Part shown: positions 7,806-17,037 of the stretch, piece by piece
Layout: every line of letters begins with the position of its first letter
Numbering within the stretch: position 1 is the first letter of the stretch
Assembly (NCBI RefSeq): GCF_041361465.1
Contig: NZ_JBGKAC010000001.1
Span: forward strand, 1,860,001-1,924,000
Source: Halobaculum sp. MBLA0143
GTDB taxonomy: Archaea > Halobacteriota > Halobacteria > Halobacteriales > Haloferacaceae
Reading direction: 5' to 3'
Length of the DNA: 64,000 nt
Position numbers and translations under genes: made by a program
The notes under the pieces: model-generated
What the model was told of the DNA's origin: nothing
What the model saw: only the letters and a program-made list of their open reading frames with translations
The model's database searches: none

Positions 7806-8777
7806 CTACGCCTCCTGTGGCTCGTCGGACCGCTCGCGGATGAGGTCGCGGAGTCGCTCGGGGTCGTCCGACAGCTCCGACCGGCCGACGACGGCCGTGC
7901 CGTCGACGGACTCCCGGTCGGCGTCGTCGTCGGTGAAGAACACCGCTCGAGTGTGGGTGACGCGGCCGATGGACGCCATCAGCTTGGCGCGTTTCTCGCC
8001 GGCCCGGGTGAGCGACGCCTGCGTGGACAACAGCGTGAACTCGGCGCCGGCGTCCTCCTCGCCGACCGTGTCGAACGGCGCCCGCTCCGTCGGGTGGACG
8101 ACGAACCCGGCGGCGGACAACACCGCGTGGACACGCTCCGTCTCCGGGTCCGCCGATGGCTCCGGTTCGTCCGGGTCCGGCTCACCGTCGCGGACCTCCT
8201 CGGCGCCGTCCATCACGGAGACGGGGTCGGAGAACGGCTCGTCGAACACGTCCTCCAGCTTCACCGCCACCTCGACGGAGGCGTTCATCCCGTCCTCGTA
8301 CTTCGCCACGGTGCGTCGGGAGACGCCCAGCTCCTCGGCCAGCCGGCCGAGACTCCAGCCGCGATCGCGCCGTTCGTCCGCCACCAGGTCGCCGTCGATG
8401 TTGACGTACAGCCCGCCGGGGGCGGCGTAGATCAGCGGCGGCACACCCTCCAACAACAGGTCGTACAGCGTGTCCGGGTGGATCGCCGGCACGCCGTGTC
8501 GGAAGTACACCACACCCGGCTTCAGGTCCTCGTCGCGGGTCCGCAGCCCGACGACCAACGGTGTACCCGACAGGTACCGGCCCAGGCGACGCATCTCACC
8601 GCCGGTCGCGGCGTCGAAGGCGTCCACGTTGCCCAGCACCTTGACGAGGAGCAGGTCCTCGCCCGACCGGGCAGCGAGGTCGAACCCCCGCGGACGGACC
8701 GCACACCGCTCGCTCGTCAGGAAGCCCGCGTCGGCGAGCAGCGCGGTCACGTTCTCCAGGAGTGCCTCACGGGACAT
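7806..8777 (-). CDS. Archaeal HTH-type transcriptional regulatory protein
   Basis: A 323-residue protein matching the archaeal 'putative HTH-type transcriptional regulatory protein' family. The N-terminal half (about residues 1-110) is a restriction-endonuclease-like or sensor domain with [14 protein letters not shown]. The central helix-turn-helix is [23 protein letters not shown] (about residues 140-162), a clear Cro/C1-type motif. The C-terminal third ([12 protein letters not shown] onward) repeats an alpha/beta domain and ends in an acidic tail. The ATG at 8777 matches the conserved start [19 protein letters not shown]. It heads the minus-strand cluster 7198-8777; targets are unknown. Confidence 0.85.
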   Translation of the reverse strand: MSREALLENVTALLADAGFLTSERCAVRPRGFDLAARSGEDLLLVKVLGNVDAFDAATGGEMRRLGRYLSGTPLVVGLRTRDEDLKPGVVYFRHGVPAIHPDTLYDLLLEGVPPLIYAAPGGLYVNIDGDLVADERRDRGWSLGRLAEELGVSRRTVAKYEDGMNASVEVAVKLEDVFDEPFSDPVSVMDGAEEVRDGEPDPDEPEPSADPETERVHAVLSAAGFVVHPTERAPFDTVGEEDAGAEFTLLSTQASLTRAGEKRAKLMASIGRVTHTRAVFFTDDDADRESVDGTAVVGRSELSDDPERLRDLIRERSDEPQEA

Positions 8778-8957
8778 ACCACTACCTACCCGACTCCTGG
8801 TTGATAACGGTTGTGGCGACCGTGCGATCCTCGTCGGAGTCCCGTCCGGCGGATCGCCCACACGGGCGGCAAGTAGTTTGAAGTAGGGTCAGTCGGCGGC
8901 CCGCGCGGTCGGCACGGAGGGTGCGCTTTTTCACCCCACACGGCGACAGTGTGTGGC

Positions 8958-9413
8958 GTGAGCCTAGAGACGACCGTGGCGGTGCCGTTCCGGAGCGCCG
9001 GCACGGACAGGATGGGGGAAGGCGAGTTCGTCGTCGCGCTGTCGCTGGACCGGGACTGGTTCTCGCCGGACCAGGCCAAGCGGCTCGTCGACGTGGCAGA
9101 GGGTCGCGGACTCCTCACCCACGAGAACGGAGACCTGCGGGCGACGTTCGACCCCAGCGGCGTGACCGTGCCGGAGAACTTCACCCCGGACTCGGACGTG
9201 TTGACCGAGCAGTCCACGTTCGAACGGGTGATCGACCGGCTCGTCGCCGCCGGCGTCGAGAAACGGGAGGCGGTCGCGGCCGCCAACGAACGGCAGAGCG
9301 AGATCGCCGTCAGCCTGGAGACGGCGGCCGTCCTGGTGGCCCGCGAGCGTGGTGTCGACGTCGCCGACACCGCGGCGGCCGCCCGGACGGACCTGCTCGG
9401 GGGTGACGACTGA
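8958..9413 (+). CDS. DUF2240 family protein
   Basis: A 151-residue protein that reads like the archaeal DUF2240 family: SLETTVAVPFRSAGTDRM, GEFVVALSLDRDWFSPDQAK and FERVIDRLVAAGVEKREAVA. Members look like small winged-helix or RNA-binding-type proteins of unknown function. I prefer the GTG at 8958 (protein MSLETT...), though a GTG three codons earlier is possible. A T-rich element (gctttttcac) lies about 30 bases upstream. The stop codon overlaps the next start (TGATG at 9411-9415), so translation of the two genes is coupled. Confidence 0.8.
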   Translation: MSLETTVAVPFRSAGTDRMGEGEFVVALSLDRDWFSPDQAKRLVDVAEGRGLLTHENGDLRATFDPSGVTVPENFTPDSDVLTEQSTFERVIDRLVAAGVEKREAVAAANERQSEIAVSLETAAVLVARERGVDVADTAAAARTDLLGGDD

Positions 9414-9919
9414 TGGTCCAGGAACGACTCGACGACGGTGTCCGGATCGCACAGTTGTTGTCCTCGGAGCTGTCGAGCGAGGCCGTCCGCCCGACGTTCG
9501 CCGTGGTCGACGCCGACCCGGACGTGGAGCCGACGCCGGACGGCGCGACCGCGTACCGGGTCGTGCTGGACGGTGAGTCCGGGTCCGTCCCGGTCGCGTC
9601 CGTCGCCGTCCACCCGGACCGGGCCCACGCCGCCGTCACCGCGACGGACGCGACCGCGGCCGACCTGCCGGCGGTCGCCGCCGACGCCGCCCGCGAGGCC
9701 GGACTCCGGGTCCGTCCGAAAGCCGTCACCCCGCCTCAGACGCTCGTGTTCGTCGAGGACGGCGCCGACGTGAAACGGGTGCTCCCGGTGTTCGCCGCCG
9801 TCGCCGACGCACTCGGCGGGGGGGAGCCCGCAGACGACGGCGACGGAGAGGCCGCAGGCGACGGTGGGGGAGGACCCGCAGAGGGCGGCGAGAGAGGAGC
9901 CACAGACGACGGGGAGTGA
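9413..9919 (+). CDS. Uncharacterised protein coupled to DUF2240
   Basis: A 168-residue acidic protein that I do not recognise. The first 125 residues look like a folded alpha/beta domain (AQLLSSELSSEAVRPTFAVV; PPQTLVFVEDGADVKRVLPV). The last 35 residues are a Gly/Asp/Glu-rich disordered tail. Its ATG overlaps the DUF2240 stop codon, so the two products are probably made in step and may work together. No catalytic motif or membrane segment is visible. Confidence 0.75.
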   Translation: MVQERLDDGVRIAQLLSSELSSEAVRPTFAVVDADPDVEPTPDGATAYRVVLDGESGSVPVASVAVHPDRAHAAVTATDATAADLPAVAADAAREAGLRVRPKAVTPPQTLVFVEDGADVKRVLPVFAAVADALGGGEPADDGDGEAAGDGGGGPAEGGERGATDDGE

Positions 9920-9926
9920 CCGTCGC

Positions 9927-11021
9927 TCAGTTCGGCGCGATGTCGTCCCGGCCGGCCGGGTGTGGTTCGTCCGTGTCCAACGGGTCCTCCAGCTCCCCCA
10001 TCACCGTCTCTAGGGCGTCTGTCGCGGTGAGGAGGCCGACCACCTCGCCGTCCGACAGGACCAACGCGAGCTCCTGACTCTCCGCCTGGAAGCGGTCGAC
10101 GGCGTCACTGACGGACGTGTCTGCGGAGATCGTCATCGGCGGCGCCGCGAGCTCCTCGAACGTCGTCTCCCCGTTCTTCAGCGCGTCCGTCTGGTCGACG
10201 ACGCTCGGGACGTACACCATCCCGACGAACTCGTCGACGCTCTCGCCAACGAGCGGGTACCGGACGTACGCCGTCTCGGCGATCCGCCGCAGGTTCTCCG
10301 TCGGGTCGGCGGCCGTCGAGAGGAACGTCACGTCCGGCTCCGAGACCATCACCTCCCGCACCTCCGTCGTGCCGGCCTCCAAGGCGTGTAACACCTCCTC
10401 GCGCCGTTCGCCCGACAGCTCACCCTCCTCCAGCAGTGACGACAGCCGGGTTCGGAGCTGGGCGCGGGACTCGATAGCGTCTTCTTCCGCCTCCAGCCAG
10501 GCGCCGGTCATCTCGACGCCGAACAGCCGGAGGGTCTGTTTGGCCACCCAGTCGCCCAGCTTGATCAACGGCGAGATCACGACGTAGAAGTAGTGGAGCG
10601 GCGCGGCGCCGTAGCGGCAGACGAACCGCGACCGCTCGACCCCGAGGTACGTCGGGGTCTGCTCCCCGTGGGTGAGGTGGACGAGGTTGATGATGAAGTA
10701 CGCGATCAGGGCGCCGGCACCCAACGACGCCAGCGCGGTGCCGCCGAACAACGGCTCGAACAACGCCGCGAGCGCCGGCTCTGCGACGATGCCGACCGCG
10801 ATACTGGAGGCCGTGATCCCGACCTGACAGGTCGTGAGGTACAGCTCCAGGTCCTGTGTCATCTCCCAGGCGCGTTCTAGACGGCTGTCACCGCCGAGGA
10901 ACTCCGACTCCGTGAACTGTCTAGCGCGTGTGAGCGCGAACTCGATTGCGACGAAGAAGCCGTTCGCCAGGATCAGGAGCGTGCCGGCGGCCAGCCGGAG
11001 CCCGATCTCGAACGTGTTCAT
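9927..11021 (-). CDS. CNNM/CBS-domain membrane protein (hemolysin C family)
   Basis: A 364-residue protein of the CNNM (DUF21) family of magnesium/cobalt-related transporters. The N-terminal membrane domain (about residues 1-190) has helices at LAAGTLLILANGFFVAIEFA, YLTTCQVGITASSIAVGIVA and GAGALIAYFIINLVHL, with the family signature FVAIEFALTRAR. A CBS pair follows (about residues 210-335), including VREVMVSEPDVTFL and LAPPMTISADTSVSDAVDRF, which would bind adenine nucleotides. The last residues are hydrophilic. It is monocistronic and convergent with the gene on its left. Transport activity is inferred from the family. Confidence 0.9.
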   Translation of the reverse strand: MNTFEIGLRLAAGTLLILANGFFVAIEFALTRARQFTESEFLGGDSRLERAWEMTQDLELYLTTCQVGITASSIAVGIVAEPALAALFEPLFGGTALASLGAGALIAYFIINLVHLTHGEQTPTYLGVERSRFVCRYGAAPLHYFYVVISPLIKLGDWVAKQTLRLFGVEMTGAWLEAEEDAIESRAQLRTRLSSLLEEGELSGERREEVLHALEAGTTEVREVMVSEPDVTFLSTAADPTENLRRIAETAYVRYPLVGESVDEFVGMVYVPSVVDQTDALKNGETTFEELAAPPMTISADTSVSDAVDRFQAESQELALVLSDGEVVGLLTATDALETVMGELEDPLDTDEPHPAGRDDIAPN

Positions 11022-11135
11022 ACCGGTGGGCGGCGCGTCACGGGCCAGCCGTTAGTGGTCTTCGGTCGAATTCACCGTCGGCAGTCCGTGGGTGCCGTCG
11101 TAACCGACTAACCCCGCGAACACGGAGCGACGAGC

Positions 11136-12416
11136 GTGACGCTCGACGACACACTCCCTCGGCGGGAGTTCTGCAAGGCGGCCGTCGCAACCGGCGGGGC
11201 GGCGGCGTTGTCGGCGTGTCTGGACCGGTTCGGCGACGAGACCGAGCCCATCCCGGCCGGCGACGGCCCCGGCGCACACCCCCAGGAGCAACACGCCTGG
11301 AACGACCACGTCCGGACCGACGACCACGGGAACACGTTGTTGCCGCGCCACCAGCTGTTGCTGTACTGCGAGCTCCCCGGCGACGGCCCGCCGACGGAGA
11401 CGGCCCGCGAACGGGTCGGAGCCGCCTTCGACGCCCTCGACGACGCGTTCGCCTGGAGCAACGAGGGGTTGCTCCACTCCGTCGCCTACTCCCGGGCGTA
11501 CTTCGAGCGATACGGCTCCGGGCCGGCGGGGGTCGACCTCCCGCGGCCGCGGCCGCTGGCGGACTTCGAGACCCCGACGTTCGACGAACACGACCTGCTC
11601 GTCCACCTCGCGTCCGACCGCTCGACGGCGTTGCTCGCGGCAGAGGAGGCACTCCGAGGGCGACGCGACCGAGCCAACGACGCCCCCGTGCCGGCACTGA
11701 CCGACGCCGTCGAGATCGCCGACCGCCGGACGGGGTTCGTCGGTGCCGGAATGCCGCGCGAACGCGCAGACGGGCTGGAGGGCATCCCGGACGGCAACCC
11801 GGTTCCCGAGGCCGCGCCGTTGTTCACGGGGTTCGTGGCCGGCTTTCGCCAGAACCAGGCGACCGAGGCGTACGTCACGCTCGAGGACGGGGCGTTCGCG
11901 GGCGGGACGACGAAGGCCGTCTCGAACTGGCGGCAACGGCTCTCGGACTGGTACGACGAACAGACCCACGACGAACGAGTCACGGAGTTGTTCTCGCCAC
12001 AACACGCCGAACGGGGACTCGTCGACGGAGTCGGCGAGAGCCTCGGCGACGACAGCGGGGTCGACGCGTTCCTCGACGACCTCGGCGAGGTCGCCCGGGA
12101 ACACGGCCGGATCGGTCACGCTCAGAAGGCCGCCCGGGCCAACCGCGACGCCGACGGCGACGTCCGTCTCCTCCGGCGACACTTCGAGTCGACCGACGAC
12201 GGAGTGGCGAGTCTCCACTTCCCGTCGCTCCAACGGGACCTGTCGGCGTTCGAGGCGGTCCGGCGCGCGATGAACGGCGACGACGTGATGGACGCCACGC
12301 CCGCGGTCAGACAACGCGTCAACAACGGCATCTTGGAGTACGTGTTCGTCCGTCACCGGGGGTACTTCCTCGTGCCGCCGCGGGCCAAGCGAGCGCTCCC
12401 GCGTCCGGCGGAGTGA
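11136..12416 (+). CDS. DyP-type peroxidase-like exported protein
   Basis: A 426-residue protein with a Tat lipoprotein-like leader: PRREFCKAAVATGGAAALSAC (residues 8-28), ending in a lipobox-type L-S-A-C. The rest resembles the dye-decolorising peroxidase superfamily. GFVGAGMPRERADGLEGIPD corresponds to the distal heme region, where the canonical GxxDG is altered. IGHAQKAARAN could carry the proximal heme His. FPSLQRDLSAFEAVRRAMNG matches the usual F-Q-R-D helix of the family. Because the distal Asp motif is not standard, peroxidase activity is uncertain; a heme-binding or deferrochelatase-like role is possible. The GTG at 11136 is the only start that includes the leader. Confidence 0.75.
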   Translation: MTLDDTLPRREFCKAAVATGGAAALSACLDRFGDETEPIPAGDGPGAHPQEQHAWNDHVRTDDHGNTLLPRHQLLLYCELPGDGPPTETARERVGAAFDALDDAFAWSNEGLLHSVAYSRAYFERYGSGPAGVDLPRPRPLADFETPTFDEHDLLVHLASDRSTALLAAEEALRGRRDRANDAPVPALTDAVEIADRRTGFVGAGMPRERADGLEGIPDGNPVPEAAPLFTGFVAGFRQNQATEAYVTLEDGAFAGGTTKAVSNWRQRLSDWYDEQTHDERVTELFSPQHAERGLVDGVGESLGDDSGVDAFLDDLGEVAREHGRIGHAQKAARANRDADGDVRLLRRHFESTDDGVASLHFPSLQRDLSAFEAVRRAMNGDDVMDATPAVRQRVNNGILEYVFVRHRGYFLVPPRAKRALPRPAE

Positions 12417-12518
12417 GGCGAGTGTCTCGGGGGAGACGGAACCGGTGTCCGTCGAGCGGCGGTACGCGACTCCGACTGGAGTCACTCTCCTGAAACCGCC
12501 ACAGGACGAACGACGTGT

Positions 12519-13136
12519 GTGACCGACGACACACTGGCCGTCTACTCGGACTTCGTCTGTCCGTTCTGTTACTTGGGCCGTGCCGCACTCCGGGAGTACC
12601 TCGCGGCCGCCGACGACCCGCCGACCGTCGAGTGGCGGTTGTTCGACCTCCGCGGGTACAAGCGCGACCCGGACGGTGGGTTCCGGGACGTGGACGACGG
12701 GAAAGACGAGGCGTACTTCGAGGAGGCACGCGAGAACGTCGCGCGACTCCGGGAGCAGTACGACGTCGAGATGCAGTCGTTCGACGACCTGCCGGAGGTG
12801 GACTCCTGGGACGCCCAACAGGCGGCGTTGTACGTCCGACAGACGTCCGACTCCTTCGACGAGTTCTACAACGCGACGATGGACGCCTACTGGCGCGACG
12901 GCCGCGACATCGCCGACCCGGACGTGCTCGCCGCCGTCGCCGAGGACGTCGGCGTGCCGAGCGGGGAGATCCGCGAGGCCGTCTCCGACGACCGACTCGG
13001 CACGGAGCTAGACGACCGGTTCGAGCGCGCACGACGCCGGGGGATCAGCGGGATCCCGACGTTCGTCTACGGCGACCACGCCGCTCGCGGGGCGGTGCCG
13101 CCGGCCCACCTCGAACGACTGGTCGAGGGGGCCTGA
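12519..13136 (+). CDS. DsbA-family protein (FrnE-like)
   Basis: A 205-residue thioredoxin-fold protein of the DsbA/FrnE group. The active-site motif C-P-F-C is at residues 14-17 (SDFVCPFCYLG), followed by the helical insertion and ending with GIPTFVYGDHAARGAVPP, where the cis-Pro (G-I-P) faces the active site. There is no signal peptide, so it should act in the cytoplasm as a dithiol oxidoreductase or 2-hydroxychromene-isomerase-like enzyme. It starts at GTG 12519 and stands between two convergent or divergent neighbours. It is convergent with the gene at 13149. Confidence 0.9.
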   Translation: MTDDTLAVYSDFVCPFCYLGRAALREYLAAADDPPTVEWRLFDLRGYKRDPDGGFRDVDDGKDEAYFEEARENVARLREQYDVEMQSFDDLPEVDSWDAQQAALYVRQTSDSFDEFYNATMDAYWRDGRDIADPDVLAAVAEDVGVPSGEIREAVSDDRLGTELDDRFERARRRGISGIPTFVYGDHAARGAVPPAHLERLVEGA

Positions 13137-13148
13137 TCCCGAGGCGGC

Positions 13149-14405
13149 TCACGCCCGCGTCCCGGCCGTGATCTCGAACCCCACGTCACGGAGTCGGCCG
13201 GCGAGTGGCGTCCCGATTCCCGACGCCGGGGTGAGCACCCCACCCGACAGCGGTGAGTCGGTGTCGTCTCGGAGGAGTGCCACCGCCGACTCCCCGAGCA
13301 TCTGTGCGGTCGCGCCGTAGCCCGGACCGCGGTCGGCCGCGAACGTCCCCTCGACGACGAACTGCCCCTCCGGTGCGGTGCCGCGCCCGAGCAGTCCGAT
13401 CCGGAACCGGCCCTCCTTGGCCTCCTCGGACGACGGCCCCTCTCCCCGGTCGGGGAAGACGTACTCGCGTACCGCCTCGCGGACGGGGTCGACCGACAAC
13501 GCAGCCGTCACCAGCCCCATCCCCGCCGACAGTCCGGTCGCGGCGGCCGCCCCGCCGAGACCGTCACCGGTCGGGATCGACTCGGTACACCGGAACTCCC
13601 GACCCCACGGGTATTCCAGGAGAGCGTTGCTTCGCCGGACCACCCGTTCGTTCACGACCGCCATCGGCGACGGACCGGTCCACTCCCCGCGCAGCCCGTC
13701 TCGTCGTGGCCCGGTCTGTTCGCCCGGGTCGACGCCGTCGCGTTCCCCCGCTGGCGCCAGCGAGTAGGGGTTCGCCAGTGTCTGGCGCGCGATGGGGTCA
13801 CTCGAGGCCTCGTCGAACAGCTCTGCGAAGCTCGCCAACGTCCCACCGCTGACGCCGCCGTCGCCCGCCTCCAGGTACACCCGAACTACGTCACACGGCG
13901 CCTCGAAGGTCTCGAGCGCGTGTTCCTGTACGACCGCCGTCCCCAGATCCGTCGGGACGGAGTCGAACCCACAGCTGTGGACGATCCGAGCGTCGTTCGC
14001 AGCCGCCTCGTCGTGGTAGCGGTCGACGATCTCGCGGACCCAGTTCACCTCGCCGGTGAGGTCACAGTAGTCGGTGCCGGCGGCGGCACACGCCGCGACC
14101 ATCGGCGAGCCGTAGGTGGTGTACGGCCCGACGGTCGTACACACCACCTGCGTCTGTTCGGCGATCTCTCGGAGCCGCTCCGGCTCGGTCGCGTCACCGA
14201 GCACGAGCGGGAGGTCGTCCCACTCGCTGTCGGCGCCGGTGAACGCCTCGGCGACCGCCGCGAGCCGTTCCTCGCTCCGACCGCCCAACGCGAGCGCCAG
14301 GTCCTCCGGCGCGTACCGGTCCGTCAGGTGTTCGGCGACGAGCCGGCCGGCGACCCCAGTCGCGCCCCACACGAGTACGTCGTACTGTCGGTGTTGTGTC
14401 GACAC
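13149..14405 (-). CDS. Saccharopine dehydrogenase-like trans-acting reductase
   Basis: A 418-residue NAD(P)-dependent oxidoreductase. The Rossmann motif GATGVAGRLVAEHL lies at residues 14-27, with GGRSEERL as the second cofactor-contact loop, CTTVGPYTTYGSPMVAACA and YCDLTGE as in the saccharopine-dehydrogenase-like family that includes mycobacterial trans-acting enoyl reductases. HSCGFDSVPTDLG is a strong match to that family. The C-terminal half varies and includes Gly/Ala-rich helices. Substrate unknown; a lipid enoyl or ketoreductase role is inferred from the family. It is monocistronic, 76 bp from the SDR gene that also runs on the minus strand. Confidence 0.85.
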   Translation of the reverse strand: MSTQHRQYDVLVWGATGVAGRLVAEHLTDRYAPEDLALALGGRSEERLAAVAEAFTGADSEWDDLPLVLGDATEPERLREIAEQTQVVCTTVGPYTTYGSPMVAACAAAGTDYCDLTGEVNWVREIVDRYHDEAAANDARIVHSCGFDSVPTDLGTAVVQEHALETFEAPCDVVRVYLEAGDGGVSGGTLASFAELFDEASSDPIARQTLANPYSLAPAGERDGVDPGEQTGPRRDGLRGEWTGPSPMAVVNERVVRRSNALLEYPWGREFRCTESIPTGDGLGGAAAATGLSAGMGLVTAALSVDPVREAVREYVFPDRGEGPSSEEAKEGRFRIGLLGRGTAPEGQFVVEGTFAADRGPGYGATAQMLGESAVALLRDDTDSPLSGGVLTPASGIGTPLAGRLRDVGFEITAGTRA

Positions 14406-14481
14406 GGGTTGTCGAGTACTCTTCGGCTCGGCGGCGGTTCAACTGTGTGGTCTCCGACGACCACCCCCCGTCTCGCGAGGA

Positions 14482-15345
14482 CTACCGCGAGAACGACTCG
14501 TCGAACATCTGCGCGGAGGTGGGCGCGGGGTCGCCCTCGGTGAGGTTGTACGGGGCGAACGACTCCACGCCGGCCTCGCGCAACACGTCCTCGTCGTACA
14601 GCGCCTCTCCCGTGAACTCGGCGGGATCACGCGAGAGGATCCCCAAGACCGTGTCGGCGACGATCCGCGGGTGTCGCCAGTCGTCTTCCGTCCCGAGGCC
14701 GAAGTACCGCGTCGCTCGGGTGTCGATGGCGGTGACCGGCCAGAACGTGTTACACCCGACGTCGTCGGCCGCGAGTTCTTCGGCCAGCGACAGGGTGAGG
14801 AAGCTCATTCCCAGCTTGGACCACGCGTACGGCGCCTTTCCCGGAGCGCGGTCCGTCGTCACCGGTGGCGCGTTCGCCAACAGCCAGGCACCGTCCTGCT
14901 CGCGGAGGTGTGGGAGGAACGCGCGGGCGACGAGGTAGCTCCCCCGGGCGTTCACGTCGTTCAGGAGATCGAACCGTTTCGTCGGGAGGTCCGCGACGTT
15001 GGCCAACTGGATCGCGCTCGCGTTGTTGATCACGATGTCGACCTCACCGAACTCGTCGATTGCGGTCTCGACGGCGGCCTCCACCGCCGCCTCGTCGCGC
15101 ACGTCCAGTTGGACGGCGAGGCTGTCGACCCCTCGTTCCCGGCAGGCGTCGGCGGTCTCGCCGATCGTCCCCTCCAGGTCGGAGTCGGAGTCGTCGACGG
15201 TCTTGCCGGTGGAGACGACGTTCGCCCCCGCCTCGGCGAGCGCGAGCGCGATCTCCTTGCCGATGCCACGGGTCGTGCCGGTGACGAACGCCGTCGAGCC
15301 GGAGAGGTCCGGCGTCTCCAGCGCGTCGAGTCTGGGTGTGTCCAC
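14482..15345 (-). CDS. Short-chain dehydrogenase/reductase (SDR)
   Basis: A 287-residue classical SDR. The cofactor motif is TGTTRGIGKEIALALAEAG near residues 19-37, the NNAS motif follows at VINNASAIQ, and the catalytic Y-x-x-x-K is in APYAWSKLG. The sequence resembles hydroxysteroid-dehydrogenase-like (HSDL2-type) SDRs without the SCP2 domain. I chose the GTG at 15345 because the upstream in-frame residues are Pro/Val-rich and would overlap the promoter of the divergent regulator. It lies next to a saccharopine-dehydrogenase-like reductase on the same strand; a shared lipid pathway is only a suggestion. Confidence 0.88.
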   Translation of the reverse strand: MDTPRLDALETPDLSGSTAFVTGTTRGIGKEIALALAEAGANVVSTGKTVDDSDSDLEGTIGETADACRERGVDSLAVQLDVRDEAAVEAAVETAIDEFGEVDIVINNASAIQLANVADLPTKRFDLLNDVNARGSYLVARAFLPHLREQDGAWLLANAPPVTTDRAPGKAPYAWSKLGMSFLTLSLAEELAADDVGCNTFWPVTAIDTRATRYFGLGTEDDWRHPRIVADTVLGILSRDPAEFTGEALYDEDVLREAGVESFAPYNLTEGDPAPTSAQMFDESFSR

Positions 15346-15461
15346 ACCCCCCGGTCGTGCCGGACCGACAAGAACCGCGGGGAAGACCACGGTCGCCAAC
15401 GGGCGGCGGGTTGTCGGCAGAGAGACGAAGCTACTTGCCTGGGGCACCACAACTCGGACAC

Positions 15462-16316
15462 ATGAGCGACTCGCGCGACGGGGCCGAGGTGTTACGGAGC
15501 AAGCGGGAGGCCACCCGGTACCGGATCCTCGTCGAGATCGCCCAGCGCCAGCCGGCGGTGAGCCAACGGGAGATCGCCGACGAGGTCGGCGTCACCGCCC
15601 AGGCGGTGTCGGAGCACCTCGGTGACCTCGCGGAGGCGGGCTACGTCGACCGCCAGGCCCGCGGGCGCTACGAGGTGACCGTCGAGGGGGTCGACTGGCT
15701 CATCTCGCAGACGACGGCGCTGGAGGCGTACGTCGGCCACGTCTCCGAGGAGGTGCTCGGCGACGTGGAGGTGGACACCGCCGTCGCCGCCGACGACGTG
15801 ACGGACGGGCAACGGGTCGCGCTGTCGATGCGCGACGGGGTACTGACGGCGACACCGTTGGACGACCAGTCGGCACCAGACGGAGGCACGGACGACGAGG
15901 AGACGGCCGAACGGTCCGGCGCGACGGCGCTTGCGGTGACGGACGCGGCCGCCGGGACGGACGTGGGCGTGACGGAGTTCGAGGGGGTCGTCGACTACGA
16001 ACTCGGGACAGTGACGGTCGTGGAGGTGCCGTCGGTGGAGGCCGGCGGGAGCCGCGCGGTCGACGACGAGACGCTGCGGCGTCACGGGGTGGAGGCGGAC
16101 CTCGTCGCCGCCGCGGGGACGGAGGCGCTGGCGGCGCTGCGCCGGGCGGAGATCACTCCGGACGTTCGGTTCGGCACCGCCGAGGCGGTGGAGGAGGCGG
16201 CGACGAAGGGGTTGGACGTGAGCTTGGTCGCCGTCTCCGACCAGGTGTCGGTACACACGGACCGGCTGCGTGACTCTGCGGTCGGCTACGAGGTGATCGA
16301 GGCGGAGCCGAGCTAA
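15462..16316 (+). CDS. Winged-helix transcriptional regulator (MarR/TrmB-like N-terminus)
   Basis: A 284-residue protein. The N-terminal winged helix spans about residues 10-75 (YRILVEIAQRQPAVSQREIA then VTAQAVSEHLGDLAEAGYVD). The rest is an acidic alpha/beta sensor-like domain (RVALSMRDGVLTATPLDD; FEGVVDYELGTVTVVEVPSV; VSLVAVSDQVSVHTDRL) with no recognisable ligand motif. The ATG at 15462 is the natural start of the HTH. It is divergent from the SDR gene and convergent with the next gene; the two stop codons overlap (TAA 16314-16316, opposite TAG 16313-16315). Confidence 0.85.
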   Translation: MSDSRDGAEVLRSKREATRYRILVEIAQRQPAVSQREIADEVGVTAQAVSEHLGDLAEAGYVDRQARGRYEVTVEGVDWLISQTTALEAYVGHVSEEVLGDVEVDTAVAADDVTDGQRVALSMRDGVLTATPLDDQSAPDGGTDDEETAERSGATALAVTDAAAGTDVGVTEFEGVVDYELGTVTVVEVPSVEAGGSRAVDDETLRRHGVEADLVAAAGTEALAALRRAEITPDVRFGTAEAVEEAATKGLDVSLVAVSDQVSVHTDRLRDSAVGYEVIEAEPS

Positions 16317-16966
16317 CCGAACAACTGCTCGAACAACGCCGCTTGACCCCGGCGGAGCCGTTCGAGGAAGGCGGTCTTCCCGATGTCCAGCTCTGCGGCC
16401 ACCTCGCTCGCGGTGACGGCCTTCGGCACCCCGAAGTACCCCATCTCGGTCGCGGTCTCGATGGCCGCTCGCTGTGCGGGCGTGACGTCGAACCGACCGG
16501 CGGCGCCCGCGTCGCCGCCCCCCAACGGGTACACTCGTTCCAAGCCGACGCCGACGCGGTCGCCGGCGGCAGACATCACGCCCTGGAGCACCTCGCGGCC
16601 GACGACGGCGCCGGCGAACCGCGCCCCGTCCGGGCGGTAGGTGAGTGTCTCGGGCATGAACCCCACGTCGACGAGGTCGTGGACCACACACGGGGACAAG
16701 GAGAGACAGCGGTACGCGGCGCGGTCACCGGTAGCGGTGCGGTCGTCGGCGGCCGCGCGGTGGAGGTACCGCACCCGGTCGTCCCCGTCCAGTGTCGCCG
16801 CCACCCCCTCGCCGGCCGGGGCGGAACACCGGACGAGCGCGTTGCCGTCGCGGCGCAACGACGGCGGGTCGGCCGTGACCGTCGTCTCACAGTCGGCCGC
16901 GGCCGCCGACAACGGGCAGTCGTCGCCCGTCACCGCCACCTCGACGACGAGACACTCGTCGATCAC
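16313..16966 (-). CDS. Bat-type HTH_10 regulator next to the paa operon
   Basis: A 217-residue protein. The C-terminal 55 residues are a bacterio-opsin-activator-type helix-turn-helix: FDVTPAQRAAIETATEMGYF, then PKAVTASEVAAELDIGKTAF and LERLRRGQAALFEQLF. The N-terminal 150 residues form a ligand-sensing-like domain rich in Cys and His (ADCETTV; VRCSAP; CLSLSPCVVHD), so redox or metal sensing is possible. Its start at 16966 is divergent from paaA, about 70 bp apart, so it is the best candidate for the local regulator of phenylacetate genes; this is inferred from position only. Confidence 0.8.
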   Translation of the reverse strand: MIDECLVVEVAVTGDDCPLSAAAADCETTVTADPPSLRRDGNALVRCSAPAGEGVAATLDGDDRVRYLHRAAADDRTATGDRAAYRCLSLSPCVVHDLVDVGFMPETLTYRPDGARFAGAVVGREVLQGVMSAAGDRVGVGLERVYPLGGGDAGAAGRFDVTPAQRAAIETATEMGYFGVPKAVTASEVAAELDIGKTAFLERLRRGQAALFEQLFG

Positions 16967-17037
16967 ACGGCAACATCTGCGCGGATCTCACTTCAACCCC
17001 GGCCATAGACGGGGAAATTCCTACGGTACGGCAGTCC

